DNA of 64,000 nucleotides from Flavobacterium gillisiae (GCF_900107635.1 NZ_FNRD01000003.1:62001-126000), one strand, 5' to 3'; shown: positions 34,974-44,126, numbered from the stretch's first letter. Notes: generated from the letters alone by a model not told the origin. Program-made: numbers and translations.

Positions 34974-37900
34974 ATGAAATTAATTTCAGAAAAAAGATTT
35001 CAACTCTATTATATCCTGGTAGCAATAATATTGACTACTGTTTTGGGTGTTTTCTATTATAATAACCTCAACGTTAAGTCAAGCATTAGCTCAGCGGAAC
35101 ATGCTCAGGAAGTACTACGTAAAAACGATAATGTTCTTTTAGATATTCTTGATATCGAGACTGGAGTAAGAGGGTATATCATCTCTGAAAATGACGTATA
35201 TCTAGACACGTATAATAATGCTGTAAAAGCAATGAACAAAAACCTGTCGACCTTGTCAGAGCTGACCCGCGAAAATAAGCACCAAAACATTCAGGTCGAT
35301 TCTTTAAAAATAATGACTGGCAAAAAATTGGTTTTATTGCAAAAAATTATTGATGACAGACCATATGATTTATTGGATGAAAATGAAAAGATCGCTATAC
35401 TAAAGGATGGTAAAATTATTACCGATGAAATTAAAAGTATCATTGCTAAAATCAATGTTGATGAATACAATGCACTTAAACTAAGAAAAACAGAAAATGA
35501 AAATAGTATTCAATATTCGGAAATACTGTTCTTCTTACTTTTAATTTTAATATTTGTTATTTTTACGCTTGTCTTTATTATTGTTAAAAGCTTAAAAGTA
35601 AGAAATGACGAATTAGAACTCTTTACTGCTTCCCAAAAATTACTTTCTAATTATTCCCTAAGTCTTATAGAGGCCAGTTTAGACCCGCTAATCACCATCA
35701 ATATAGATGGTAAGATTACTGATATGAATGAAGCTACTGTTAAAATCACTGGTGTTAAACGCGAAGAATTAATAGGATCTGATTTCTTTAATTATTTTAC
35801 GCACCCTAATATGGCACGTGAGGTATATGAAGAAGTATTTGCAAAAGGTTTTGTAATTGACTCTCCACTTACTCTTTGTGACAAAGGCGGAAAATTAACT
35901 GATGTATTATTTAACGGATCTGTTTATAAAAATGATGTCGGGAAGGTATTAGGAGTTGTAATAGTTGCCCGCGATGTAACAAAGCAAAAGCAAGCAGCTT
36001 TGTATACCCGTAGTATACTTGAGGCAAGTTTAGATCCTCTAGTTACTATTAATGCCGAAGGGCAGATTACTGACGTAAATCATGCATTAATAGCTGTAAC
36101 CGGTATTCAACGAGAAAATTTAATAGGAACAGACTTTTCTATTTATTTTACCGAACCAGAAAGAGCAAGACAAGCTTATATTCAAGTATTTGAACAAAGT
36201 TTTGTTTCTGATTACGCTTTGACGATAAAACATCTAAATGGAAAATTAACAGATGTATTATACAATGCTTCTGTGTATAAAGATGATAAAGGAGAAGTCC
36301 TTGGTGTATTTGCAGCCGCAAGAGATGTGACCGCACAAAAATTACTTTCTAATTATTCGCTTAGTCTTATTGAAGCAAGTCGTGATCCATTGGTTACGAT
36401 TAGTATCCAAGGAAAGATTACCGATATGAATGAAGCGACGATCAAGATCACTGGCATGGAGCGAGAGCTTCTTACTGGTTCTGATTTCTTTGATTATTTT
36501 ACCGAACCTCAGATGGCCAGAGAAGTATATCAGGAAGTGTTCGCAAAAGGGTCAGTTGCTGACTCTCCGCTTACTCTTCGCCACAAAAGCGGTAAATTAA
36601 CAGACGTCCTCTTTAACGGATCTGTTTATAAAGATGACCAAGGAAATGTACTTGGTGTTGTTGTAGTAGCAAGAGATATCACAGACCAAAAAATAATTGA
36701 GACGGAACTGATAGAAGCTAAAGTATTTGCTGAACTCGCAACAGGAATTGCCGAAGAAGAAAAACGAAATGCTGAAAATGCTACTTTAATTGCCGAAAAT
36801 GCAGTAAAAGCAAAGCAGCAATTTTTGTCTAATATGAGTCATGAAATTCGAACACCTATGAATGCTATTATTGGCTTCACAAAGGTGGTACTGAAAACAG
36901 ATTTGACTGTCAAACAAAAAGAGTATCTCGATGCTATTAAAATGAGTGGTGATGCGCTTATTGTACTTATAAATGACATCTTGGATTTAGCAAAAGTAGA
37001 TGCTGGGAAAATGTCTTTTGAAAAAACACCTTTCAAAATGAGATCATCTATTAAATCGATGCTTCATTTATTCGAAACAAAAATTCAAGAGAAAAATTTA
37101 AAACTAGTTAAAGAATACGATTCAAATATACCTATAGTATTAGTTGGGGATCCTATTCGTTTGCATCAAATTATTTTAAATTTGGTTAGTAATGCCGTCA
37201 AATTTACATCCGAAGGAAAAATCACTGTTAGTGTACGTTTAATTGATGAAGATTCAGAAAATGTTACTATCGAATTTTCTGTAGCCGATACCGGAATTGG
37301 GATTCCAGAAGAAAAATTAGATTCCATATTTGACAACTTCCAACAAGCTTCTAGCGGAACCTCAAGAATTTATGGTGGTACTGGATTAGGATTAGCCATT
37401 GTTAAACAATTAGTGGAACCTCAAGGCGGTAGTATCAATGTAATCAGTAAAATTGACGAAGGAACTACTTTCAGTTTTAGATTGAATTTCCAAAAAACAA
37501 CTGCCGACGCAGAGCTAGAAACGGAAATACTTGAATTAGACAAAGACGCAAAAAACATTAAAGTTTTAGTTGTTGAAGATATTCCTTTGAATCAATTATT
37601 GATGAAAACCTTATTGGATGATTTTGGATTCGAACGTGATATTGCCGAAAACGGAAAAATAGCGATTGAAAAACTGCAAAACAATGCTTATGATGTGATC
37701 TTAATGGATCTTCAAATGCCTGAAATGAATGGATTTGAAGCTACTGAATATATCAGAACAACAATGAATTCTGATATTCCTATTATTGCATTAACAGCTG
37801 ATGTTACCACTGTAGATTTAGCTAAATGTAAGGCTGTAGGAATGAATGACTATATCGCAAAACCCGTTGATGAACGATTATTGTACAGCAAAATCGTAGG

Positions 37901-38327
37901 TATTGTGAGAAAACCATCTTCCAAAAAAGCAAAAGAGATTAAAAAAAATAGTGCATCCAAAAACGAAAAATGTATTGATTTAACATATTTAGAGTCTCGT
38001 ACTAAATCTAATCCTAAATTAATGATGGAAATGATTGCCGCTTATTTACAACAAACGCGTCCATTAGTCACTGCCCTACAAGAAAGCTTGTTAAACAAAG
38101 ATTGGGAATTACTTCGGGCCTCAGCACATAAAATGGTACCTTCCTTTTCGATAATGGGTATCAACTCAGAATATGAAGATATGGCTAAAAAAATCCAGAA
38201 TTACACAGGTGATTTAGAGGATAAAAAGGAAGAAATAGATGATTTAGTCTTGCAACTTTCAAGAGTATGCAATCAAGCTTGTGAAGAATTAGAAATAGAA
38301 TTTAATAATATAAAAAATAAAAACTGA
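34974..38327 (+). CDS. Hybrid sensor histidine kinase with CHASE3-like sensor, three PAS, receiver and Hpt domains
   Basis: 1117 residues. Membrane helix (about 12-30), extracytoplasmic CHASE3-like sensor (about 35-175, ILDIETGVRGYIISEN), second helix (about 182-205), three PAS domains (about 222-335, 342-450, 455-560), a short coiled coil, dimerisation domain (phospho-His in MSHEIRTPMNAIIGF), ATPase (NLVSNAVKFTSEG, DTGIGIPEEK, GGTGLGLAIV), receiver (LMDLQMPEMNGFE) and C-terminal Hpt (SAHKMVPSFSIMG). A full phosphorelay in one chain. PAS 1 and PAS 3 are nearly identical, a recent internal duplication. Its last base overlaps the next gene's start. Confidence 0.92.
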   Translation: MKLISEKRFQLYYILVAIILTTVLGVFYYNNLNVKSSISSAEHAQEVLRKNDNVLLDILDIETGVRGYIISENDVYLDTYNNAVKAMNKNLSTLSELTRENKHQNIQVDSLKIMTGKKLVLLQKIIDDRPYDLLDENEKIAILKDGKIITDEIKSIIAKINVDEYNALKLRKTENENSIQYSEILFFLLLILIFVIFTLVFIIVKSLKVRNDELELFTASQKLLSNYSLSLIEASLDPLITINIDGKITDMNEATVKITGVKREELIGSDFFNYFTHPNMAREVYEEVFAKGFVIDSPLTLCDKGGKLTDVLFNGSVYKNDVGKVLGVVIVARDVTKQKQAALYTRSILEASLDPLVTINAEGQITDVNHALIAVTGIQRENLIGTDFSIYFTEPERARQAYIQVFEQSFVSDYALTIKHLNGKLTDVLYNASVYKDDKGEVLGVFAAARDVTAQKLLSNYSLSLIEASRDPLVTISIQGKITDMNEATIKITGMERELLTGSDFFDYFTEPQMAREVYQEVFAKGSVADSPLTLRHKSGKLTDVLFNGSVYKDDQGNVLGVVVVARDITDQKIIETELIEAKVFAELATGIAEEEKRNAENATLIAENAVKAKQQFLSNMSHEIRTPMNAIIGFTKVVLKTDLTVKQKEYLDAIKMSGDALIVLINDILDLAKVDAGKMSFEKTPFKMRSSIKSMLHLFETKIQEKNLKLVKEYDSNIPIVLVGDPIRLHQIILNLVSNAVKFTSEGKITVSVRLIDEDSENVTIEFSVADTGIGIPEEKLDSIFDNFQQASSGTSRIYGGTGLGLAIVKQLVEPQGGSINVISKIDEGTTFSFRLNFQKTTADAELETEILELDKDAKNIKVLVVEDIPLNQLLMKTLLDDFGFERDIAENGKIAIEKLQNNAYDVILMDLQMPEMNGFEATEYIRTTMNSDIPIIALTADVTTVDLAKCKAVGMNDYIAKPVDERLLYSKIVGIVRKPSSKKAKEIKKNSASKNEKCIDLTYLESRTKSNPKLMMEMIAAYLQQTRPLVTALQESLLNKDWELLRASAHKMVPSFSIMGINSEYEDMAKKIQNYTGDLEDKKEEIDDLVLQLSRVCNQACEELEIEFNNIKNKN

Positions 38328-38761
38328 TGAAAAACGAAGGAAAAATAAAACTATTTTTAGTAGATGACGATGCCGTTTTTCTAAAGTCATTAGAAATCGA
38401 ATTTATTCATCACACTGATTTCATTGTGGAAACATATGCGACTGGTGAACTTTGTCTGGCAAATTTAGACAAAAAACCAGATGTGATCATCCTTGACTAC
38501 CATTTGGACGGAATTGATAAAAACGCTATGAATGGGATTGAAACCTTAGACAAAATTAAAGATTTTGATCCAGACATTCCAGTGGTAATGCTATCCTCGC
38601 AAGATAAAATTGATGTCGCTATTAGTTGTATGCACCATAAAGCTTTTGATTATGTGGTAAAGAGCGAAACGTCTTTCTTGCGACTTCAAAAAAACATTAC
38701 TGCCTATTTCCATTTTGAAAGAATCGAAAAGGAACTTAATTGGTATATGGCCAGAATGTAA
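38327..38761 (+). CDS. Stand-alone response regulator receiver protein
   Basis: 144 residues: one receiver domain with acidic pocket VDDD (near 10), phospho-acceptor Asp in VIILDYHLDG (near 54), Ser in MLSSQD and Lys in YVVKSET. No output domain; a short helical tail (FERIEKELNWYMARM) could dimerise. TGA/ATG overlap with the kinase gene indicates translational coupling, so it probably receives phosphate from the kinase's Hpt and either acts by protein contact or drains the relay. Closed by a very strong terminator. Confidence 0.9.
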   Translation: MKNEGKIKLFLVDDDAVFLKSLEIEFIHHTDFIVETYATGELCLANLDKKPDVIILDYHLDGIDKNAMNGIETLDKIKDFDPDIPVVMLSSQDKIDVAISCMHHKAFDYVVKSETSFLRLQKNITAYFHFERIEKELNWYMARM

Positions 38762-38800
38762 TGATCTGATTGATCATACAGCTTAAAAAAATACATTATA

Positions 38801-38838
38801 AAAGAGCAAAGCCTGTCAAGTGACAGGCTTTGCTCTTT
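38801..38838 (+). terminator. Strong intrinsic terminator of the regulator operon
   Basis: Perfect 18-nt arms (38801-38818 and 38821-38838, core AGCAAAGCCTGTCA) separated by 2 nt, starting in an A run and ending in T's. Confidence 0.9.
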
Positions 38839-38876
38839 TATACATTAATATAAAAAATCTCCATTTCTTGAAACAT

Positions 38877-38939
38877 GTTAATTGCATAATGTTTAGGCAA
38901 ATTAACATAACTTCTTTGATAATAATATCATCACATTTG
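38877..38939 (+). promoter_or_regulatory. Regulon promoter R2, ice-binding lipoprotein
   Basis: Left half GTTAATTGCATAA at 38877, right half ending ACATAAC at 38911 (35 bp overall), -7 box CACATTTG at 38932-38939, one base closer than in the other sites. Leader about 32 nt. Confidence 0.55.
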
Positions 38940-38976
38940 GATAGTGATAATTAATTCACATTTTAAACCCAAATCT

Positions 38977-39798
38977 ATGAAATTAGTAAAAGTAATGCCA
39001 ATCGTAGCGATGCTATTAGTTGGAGTAATGTCAAGTTGTAGTACAGACATGGATTCCGCAGAGCCAGTGGTCGCAAATTCAACATATGAAGCAACAACTA
39101 CGACGGCTGCTAAACAATCCACTGACGCCCAGTCGAAAGATTCTCAACTACAAGGAGTAAATCTTGGTGTTGCTGAGAACTTTGCTATTATTTCTAAAAC
39201 AGGAATTACCGATGTTTACAAATCTGACGTAACAGGAGATGTTGGAGCAAGCCCTATAACAGGTGCTGCCATTCTTTTAAAATGTAATGAAGTAACTGGT
39301 ACTATATATACAGTTGATGCAGCAGGACCTCTCCCATGTAGAGTAACTAATGCTTCCCGATTGACAACGGCCGTGGGTGACATGCAAACTGCTTACACGG
39401 ATGCTGCAGGCAGATCTAACCCTGATTTTTTAAATTTAGGAGCGGGAAGTATCGGTGGAAAAACACTTACACCAGGACTCTATACTTGGACAAGTGATCT
39501 TTTGATTCCAACGGACATAACAATTTCAGGTAGCTCGACTGATGTATGGATATTTCAAGTTGCCGGAAATCTTGATATGAGTGCTACAGTGAGAATTACC
39601 TTAGCCGGAGGTGCTCAAGCCAAAAATATATTTTGGCAAACTGCTGGTGCAGTTACATTAGGAACAACAAGCCATTTTGAGGGAAATATACTTAGTCAAA
39701 CCGGAATTAATTTAAAAACTGGAGCTTCTATAAACGGAAGAATGTTGGCACAAACAGCGGTAACGCTACAAATGAATACCGTTAATAAACCACAATAA
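38977..39798 (+). CDS. Ice-binding lipoprotein (DUF3494)
   Basis: 273 residues from the ATG at 38977 (MKLVKVMPIVAMLLVGVMSS); a frame opening at 38944 adds a hydrophilic prefix before the signal. Lipobox MSSC then STDMD, so an outer, possibly surface, anchor. A Thr/Ala-rich linker (about 25-55) precedes the DUF3494 beta-solenoid (about 60-270): NFAIISKTGITDV, SDVTGDVGASP, LTPGLYTWTSDL, DVWIFQVAGNL and INGRMLAQTAVTLQM. The fold binds ice crystals and limits recrystallisation. Membrane anchoring, rather than secretion, would hold cells to ice or protect the envelope. It carries a regulon promoter. Confidence 0.92.
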   Translation: MKLVKVMPIVAMLLVGVMSSCSTDMDSAEPVVANSTYEATTTTAAKQSTDAQSKDSQLQGVNLGVAENFAIISKTGITDVYKSDVTGDVGASPITGAAILLKCNEVTGTIYTVDAAGPLPCRVTNASRLTTAVGDMQTAYTDAAGRSNPDFLNLGAGSIGGKTLTPGLYTWTSDLLIPTDITISGSSTDVWIFQVAGNLDMSATVRITLAGGAQAKNIFWQTAGAVTLGTTSHFEGNILSQTGINLKTGASINGRMLAQTAVTLQMNTVNKPQ

Positions 39799-39816
39799 AT
39801 ATTTTAAGATTACTTA

Positions 39817-39853
39817 AAAGCACCGTATGTCCCCTACTGGCAAACGGTGCTTT
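39817..39853 (+). terminator. Intrinsic terminator after the ice-binding gene
   Basis: AAAGCACCGT (39817-39826) with ACGGTGCTTT (39844-39853), then a T run. Confidence 0.85.
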
Positions 39854-39887
39854 TTTTATGTACATCAAGTAGCATTTAAAGAAATCT

Positions 39888-39951
39888 GTGAATGATGAAA
39901 CTTTTCATTCAAATTATATAAAACATACTGCCTATAAGAGTTTTATCTTTG
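39888..39951 (+). promoter_or_regulatory. Regulon promoter R3, small membrane protein operon
   Basis: Left half GTGAATGATGAAA at 39888, right half AATTATATAA ending 39922, -7 box TATCTTTG at 39944-39951 (exact consensus). Standard 35-bp site and 21-bp gap. Leader about 22 nt. Confidence 0.7.
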
Positions 39952-39978
39952 ATAATAATATAATTACAAATTATCATC

Positions 39979-40146
39979 ATGTCATTAATTAGCATATTGT
40001 TAGTTTTAATTGTTATCGGAACTGTTCTTTGGCTGATCAATACTTATGTTCCTATGGATACCACAGTAAAAAATATATTCAATTCCCTAATTGTTATTGT
40101 GACTATCATATGGATACTTAATGCGTTTGGGCTTTTCAGTTCTTAA
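39979..40146 (+). CDS. Small membrane protein, Thivi_2564 type
   Basis: 55 residues. Starts MSLISILLVLIVIGTVLWLI, has NTYVPMDTTVK in the middle and a second helix VIVTIIWILNAFGLF. The two-helix layout with the loop NTYxPMD matches the Thivi_2564 family of very small stress-associated membrane proteins; function unknown. It sits directly behind regulon promoter R3 and 60 bp before another small membrane protein gene. Confidence 0.8.
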   Translation: MSLISILLVLIVIGTVLWLINTYVPMDTTVKNIFNSLIVIVTIIWILNAFGLFSS

Positions 40147-40206
40147 ATCAATTGATCCTATCGTCAACAACAGACTATCAAATTTATAAATCTAAAAAAT
40201 AAAATT

Positions 40207-40401
40207 ATGAATCTTAAAAGAATCTTTGGGGCATTGCTTACAGCCCTTGGTATCGGAGCGTTAATTTATGCTGCAGTATTATTTATGAACACTTCAGGCG
40301 GTAATCAAGATATTAAAGCGTTGATAATCTACGGAATACTAGGACTAATATTCTTTTCATCAGGAATAAGCTTAGTTAGAACAACAAAAGACGAATCATA
40401 A
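40207..40401 (+). CDS. Small two-helix membrane protein
   Basis: 64 residues with helices at about 6-28 and 38-57 and a charged tail (RTTKDES). Loop NTSGGNQDIK. No known domain. Probably cotranscribed with the Thivi_2564-type gene from R3. Its N-terminal IFGALLTALGIGALIYAAV repeats small residues, as in helix-packing proteins. Confidence 0.6.
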   Translation: MNLKRIFGALLTALGIGALIYAAVLFMNTSGGNQDIKALIIYGILGLIFFSSGISLVRTTKDES

Positions 40402-40518
40402 ATAATATTAAAATTTGTCATAGCCTTATTTTTGTTATTTGAGGAATCAATTTCGATCTCATTTATCATAATGAGTACTATGTCAATGACAATTAATTAA
40501 AATTGTAAATAAATACAA

Positions 40519-40549
40519 TTTGATATTTAATTTTTGTACGCTATCTTTA
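40519..40549 (+). promoter_or_regulatory. Ordinary promoter of the gene at 40719
   Basis: TTTG (40519-40522), a 19-nt spacer and TATCTTTA (40542-40549). The predicted leader is about 165 nt, unusually long. In the gene-free stretch 40402-40718 I see nothing else I can name. Confidence 0.45.
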
Positions 40550-40718
40550 TATAGGTTTTAAAATCAGATTTTTAAAAAAAAATCTATTTTATCAAATATT
40601 TAGTAAACATAAAAAAATGTGTTGTTTTTTGAATTAATTGATAAATATAGATACACCTAGCAATTAGCATTTCACAAAACAGCTACTGTCAAATTTAAAC
40701 ATCAAAAACTTAGAATCG

Positions 40719-40931
40719 ATGAATGCAAAAAACATAGGAATACTAATAATAATTATTGGAGCCATTATGGTATTTTATACCGGATTTAATTATGTGACGA
40801 CTGAAAAAGTACTAGACATAGGGCCTATAGAAATAAACAAACAACAAAATCATCCTGTACAATGGTCCCCAATTCTTGGTGTAGTACTAATCATGGGAGG
40901 TGTTGTGCTTGTAGTAAAAGACAAGAAATAA
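40719..40931 (+). CDS. Small membrane protein (DUF3185-like)
   Basis: 70 residues. Helix 1 NIGILIIIIGAIMVFYTGF, a 25-residue loop (TTEKVLDIGPIEINKQQNHP), helix 2 WSPILGVVLIMGGVVLVV and KDKK. The two-helix plan resembles DUF3185 proteins. It is in the stress island but preceded by an ordinary -33/-7 promoter rather than a regulon site. Confidence 0.6.
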   Translation: MNAKNIGILIIIIGAIMVFYTGFNYVTTEKVLDIGPIEINKQQNHPVQWSPILGVVLIMGGVVLVVKDKK

Positions 40932-41050
40932 TTAATTTTAAAGGATATAATCAGTTCAAAGAACTTGTTTATTTCTCTAAATTAATAACCATTACTATTC
41001 AAAAACGGTGACAAATTTAGTTTACTGTTTAAAAATAAAATATTGGCATT

Positions 41051-41524
41051 ATGAAACCACAAATTGGCATTACAGAAAATCATTTAGCAAATAGTGTAAC
41101 ATTGCTTTCTTTCGTTTTAGCGGATGGAATGACCTTATATATTAAAACACGAAAATTTCACTGGAATGTTTGTGGCGAAAGTTTCATGGAAATACATAAA
41201 TTGTTTGAAAACCAATACAAACAATTAGAAGAAAGTATCGATGAAATTGCAGAACGCATCAACAAACTTGGAGGAAAAACAATTGGAACCATGGCTGAGT
41301 TCTCGCAGCTTACAAACCTTAAGGAATCCCCAAACAAATACCCCTCTCAAAAAGAAATGTTGACCGAGTTATTAAATGATCATGAAACGGTCATTGTATC
41401 ACTGCGCAAGGGAATCGAAGTATCTGAAAAGGAAAATAAAGATATTGGTACTGCTGATTTTCTAACAGGAATGTTACAAGAACACGAAACAATAGCTTGG
41501 ATATTAAGACGATATTTAAGCTAA
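41051..41524 (+). CDS. dps: Dps family DNA-protecting ferritin-like protein
   Basis: 157 residues. Ferroxidase-site motifs KFHWNVCGESFMEIHKLFE (His, near 37) and QLEESIDEIAERIN (Asp/Glu, near 58) are both present, and length fits a Dps subunit. Forms a 12-mer that oxidises and stores iron with hydrogen peroxide and shields DNA in starvation. C-terminus HETIAWILRRYLS is the usual helix. Only a degenerate half of the regulon motif is visible upstream, so I do not assign it to the regulon. Confidence 0.93.
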   Translation: MKPQIGITENHLANSVTLLSFVLADGMTLYIKTRKFHWNVCGESFMEIHKLFENQYKQLEESIDEIAERINKLGGKTIGTMAEFSQLTNLKESPNKYPSQKEMLTELLNDHETVIVSLRKGIEVSEKENKDIGTADFLTGMLQEHETIAWILRRYLS

Positions 41525-41643
41525 ATAATATATATTTCAATCCTTTATATTTATTGAAGCCTTGTAATGGGAATCAGTTTTATTAAGGATTTGAGTTACT
41601 ATACCTCTTATATAATTTTATTAAACACCTAATACTATCAAAA

Positions 41644-42087
41644 ATGAAAAAAACTACTTTTAATGTAATAACAAAAAACCTGATTTTAGGTTTATTTGTA
41701 ATCATGCTAACAGCATCCTTTACTTCTTGCTCGAAAAAGGTCGCTTTCCAAACTTCAACTATTGTTCCTGCCGCCCGTGGTGATGTCAAAGTAACAAAAG
41801 ATGAGAACAAGAACTACCTAATCCAAATTAAACTGGAGAACCTAGCAGAAGTTAAAAGACTTGATTCATCAAAAGAGGCTTATGTCGTTTGGATGGAAAC
41901 AGAAGATTCGATGGTTAAAAATATTGGTCAGATAAAAAGCGATTCAAAATTTTTATCTTCTAAATTGAAAGCTACATTCGAAACAGTTACTCCATTGAAG
42001 CCTACAAAAATCTTCATAACTGCCGAAAATGATTCGGAAGTGCAGTATCCTAATAATCAAATAATACTTACTACAGGAAATATGTAG
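41644..42087 (+). CDS. Lipoprotein of unknown function
   Basis: 147 residues. Signal ending FTSC (Cys about 29) then SKKVAF, basic, so probably periplasm-facing. The body has two strand-rich blocks (DVKVTKDENKNYLIQIKLEN and AYVVWMETEDSMVKNIGQIK) that read like a small beta-sandwich, similar in pattern to anti-sigma-K C-terminal domains but without the rest of that protein. Not recognised otherwise. No regulon site upstream; strong terminator at 42201. Confidence 0.6.
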   Translation: MKKTTFNVITKNLILGLFVIMLTASFTSCSKKVAFQTSTIVPAARGDVKVTKDENKNYLIQIKLENLAEVKRLDSSKEAYVVWMETEDSMVKNIGQIKSDSKFLSSKLKATFETVTPLKPTKIFITAENDSEVQYPNNQIILTTGNM

Positions 42088-42200
42088 TGTTTTGAAAAAA
42101 TACTACATACTAGAAACAATATAAAAATGGTTGTCGCTTTTTTTATTTAAGCTTAAAAAAAGAGCACAATTTCAATGATTTTTTTTGGTTTGGTTTGGTT

Positions 42201-42228
42201 AAAGGGTTGCAGTAAAATGCAACCCTTT
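42201..42228 (+). terminator. Intrinsic terminator
   Basis: AAAGGGTTGCA (42201-42211) and TGCAACCCTTT (42218-42228), perfect 11-bp stem, 6-nt loop, T-rich end. Confidence 0.85.
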
Positions 42229-42283
42229 TTTACGTCTCGCGTTTTTTACTTTCGAATAAAATGAAAACATAGCATGCTAAAAT

Positions 42284-42347
42284 GTGAATATTACAATTTA
42301 TTAAAAAAGTTATATAACAGTTTAAATACCTTAAATACCGACCTTTA
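42284..42347 (+). promoter_or_regulatory. Regulon promoter R4, YihY/BrkB gene
   Basis: Left half GTGAATATTACAA at 42284, right half AAGTTATATAAC ending 42318, -7 box GACCTTTA at 42340-42347. Spacing standard. Confidence 0.72.
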
Positions 42348-42370
42348 TCACTTAAACTATTTTATTCAAA

Positions 42371-43273
42371 ATGCAATTCAAAACAAAAGATACGACCAAA
42401 CTATTATCCGCAACTTTTACCTCTTGGAACGATAAAGATCCATTTAGACAAAGCGCCGTTATTGCCTACTATGCTATATTTAGCATACCAGGACTTTTAG
42501 TACTGGTTATCTCTATCGCTGGTTATTTCTTTGGCAACGACGTTGTAAATCGAAATATCTTAGAACAAATTTCGAGTACGATGGGCTCAGAAACATCGAT
42601 TCAGATTAGTCAAATTCTAATTAAATCTACTGAATCAAAATCTACCATCTGGGGATCTATAATTGGAGTTGTTATCTTACTTGTGGGAGCAACAGGTGTA
42701 TTTGTGGAATTGCAGAAATCGCTAAACTTCATTTGGCATGTGGAAGTAATACCTAAAAAAGGAATCTTCACTATCCTGAAAGCGAGACTATTTTCATTTG
42801 GATTAATATTAGCCATCGCTTTTTTGCTTCTGGTTTCTCTTGTTGTCAGTACGGCCCTGTCCAGTATGGCCGATTGGATTAAAGTATATTCTAACGATTC
42901 TACGATTGCCTTTTTCAACGTATTAAACTTTATATTTTCTTTTGCGGTGATATCGGTACTTTTTGCATTAATGTTTAAAATTTTACCAGATGCTAAAATA
43001 AAGTGGAAGCATGTTTGGCTAGGATCTATCGTGACGGGAATTCTATTTACGGTTGGTAAAACGATATTGGCTTTTTATTTCAGTACGGCAAATCCCGCAT
43101 CAGTTTATGGAGTTGCCGGTTCTGTAATTTTAATATTATTATGGGTTTCATACTCATCGATGATTCTGTTTTTTGGTGCTGAATTTACGGCGGCTTACGC
43201 CAAATTTTATAATGGTGTCATTCCTCCCACCGCAATTGCAAAAAAGGACTCATCCAACAACAAAGAAATATAA
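42371..43273 (+). CDS. YihY/BrkB family inner-membrane protein
   Basis: 300 residues with six membrane helices (roughly 27-52, 92-115, 132-160, 178-205, 212-235, 240-270). Hallmarks: DPFRQSAVIAYYAIFSIPG, WGSIIGVVILLVGATGVFVELQ, LNFIWHV, LPDAKIKWKHVWLGSIVTGI and ILLWVSYSSMILFFGAEFT. Family members are often called virulence factor BrkB or wrongly RNase BN; the role is unclear, with links to envelope and osmotic tolerance. Directly behind R4. Confidence 0.93.
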   Translation: MQFKTKDTTKLLSATFTSWNDKDPFRQSAVIAYYAIFSIPGLLVLVISIAGYFFGNDVVNRNILEQISSTMGSETSIQISQILIKSTESKSTIWGSIIGVVILLVGATGVFVELQKSLNFIWHVEVIPKKGIFTILKARLFSFGLILAIAFLLLVSLVVSTALSSMADWIKVYSNDSTIAFFNVLNFIFSFAVISVLFALMFKILPDAKIKWKHVWLGSIVTGILFTVGKTILAFYFSTANPASVYGVAGSVILILLWVSYSSMILFFGAEFTAAYAKFYNGVIPPTAIAKKDSSNNKEI

Positions 43274-43404
43274 TTGCATTTTTCTGATATGCTACTTCAA
43301 ATCATCTCTTTTTTATAATGAATTAGCAGCCAATTACCATTAATTAACTAAAACCCAACCAAATTTAACTCCATCACAATTTTATCCTTTACCTAATAAC
43401 ATAT

Positions 43405-43468
43405 GTAAATTACATAAGCTTATACAAAAGTTGTGTAACATGATTTAAGATTAAAATACTGAATTTTA
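43405..43468 (+). promoter_or_regulatory. Regulon promoter R5
   Basis: Left half GTAAATTACATAA at 43405, right half AAGTTGTGTAAC ending 43439, -7 box GAATTTTA at 43461-43468. Leader about 57 nt. Confidence 0.65.
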
Positions 43469-43531
43469 ACTTATTACGAACAATGAAATTCTAATATTAT
43501 TTTTTAGTTTTTCATTAAACAAATAAACATC

Positions 43532-43915
43532 ATGAAAAGAGTAAAAAAATTAGGAGTATGGATGGATCATTCTATTGCATATTTAATGGAATTCACAAAC
43601 AATCCTTTTGAGATTAAAACAATTGAATCTGAATTAACTGAAGATAACAACCAACTGATTCTTTCAAAAAAATCCGAAGCATTAATTAATATGGACCAAC
43701 ATACTTTATATGCCTATTATAACAAAATAGGTGAAGCAATTAAAAACTACAAACAAATCGTACTTTTTGGCCCAGCTGATGCAAAAATCGAATTATTTGA
43801 TGTTTTAAGCGAAGACCACCGTTTTGTCAAAATAAAAGTTGAAATAAAAGAAACGGACAAAATGAGCGTAAATCAACAGCATGCCTTTATCAATAAATAT
43901 TTTGCCGAAAACTAG
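43532..43915 (+). CDS. Small protein with eRF1-domain-like / host-attachment-like fold
   Basis: 127 residues. KKLGVWMDHSIAYLMEF, then IGEAIKNYKQIVLFGPADAK and a charged C-terminal helix fit a family with the Vms1/eRF1 or L7Ae-like fold (annotated as translational machinery or host attachment proteins). In other bacteria such genes accompany stress genes. No catalytic residue can be named. Expressed from R5, monocistronic. Confidence 0.6.
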   Translation: MKRVKKLGVWMDHSIAYLMEFTNNPFEIKTIESELTEDNNQLILSKKSEALINMDQHTLYAYYNKIGEAIKNYKQIVLFGPADAKIELFDVLSEDHRFVKIKVEIKETDKMSVNQQHAFINKYFAEN

Positions 43916-44018
43916 CTTCTCAATAAATATACTAAGTGTATTTTAAAATCAATATTTAGAATTAGTACTCCAAAATTGATAAAAAAAGAACTACTTATTT
44001 CCTTTCCATAACAAAACT

Positions 44019-44082
44019 GTGAAAAACACAAATTTATTCACAAATTATGCAACACAAATTATTTAGACAATAGAGACATTTG
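44019..44082 (+). promoter_or_regulatory. Regulon promoter R6
   Basis: Left half GTGAAAAACACAA at 44019, right half AATTATGCAAC ending 44053, -7 box GACATTTG at 44075-44082. Leader about 39 nt; it supports the ATG at 44127 over the longer frame at 44094. Confidence 0.65.
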
Positions 44083-44126
44083 CTCTATGGTAAGTGCTAT
44101 ATAGCATTAATTTAAAAATTAAAATA

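Noticed and set aside
40970..41050. Bipartite regulon site before dps
   Set aside because: Only an AATTAATAAC-like right half and an off-by-one TTTA are visible; no left half. Too weak to include.
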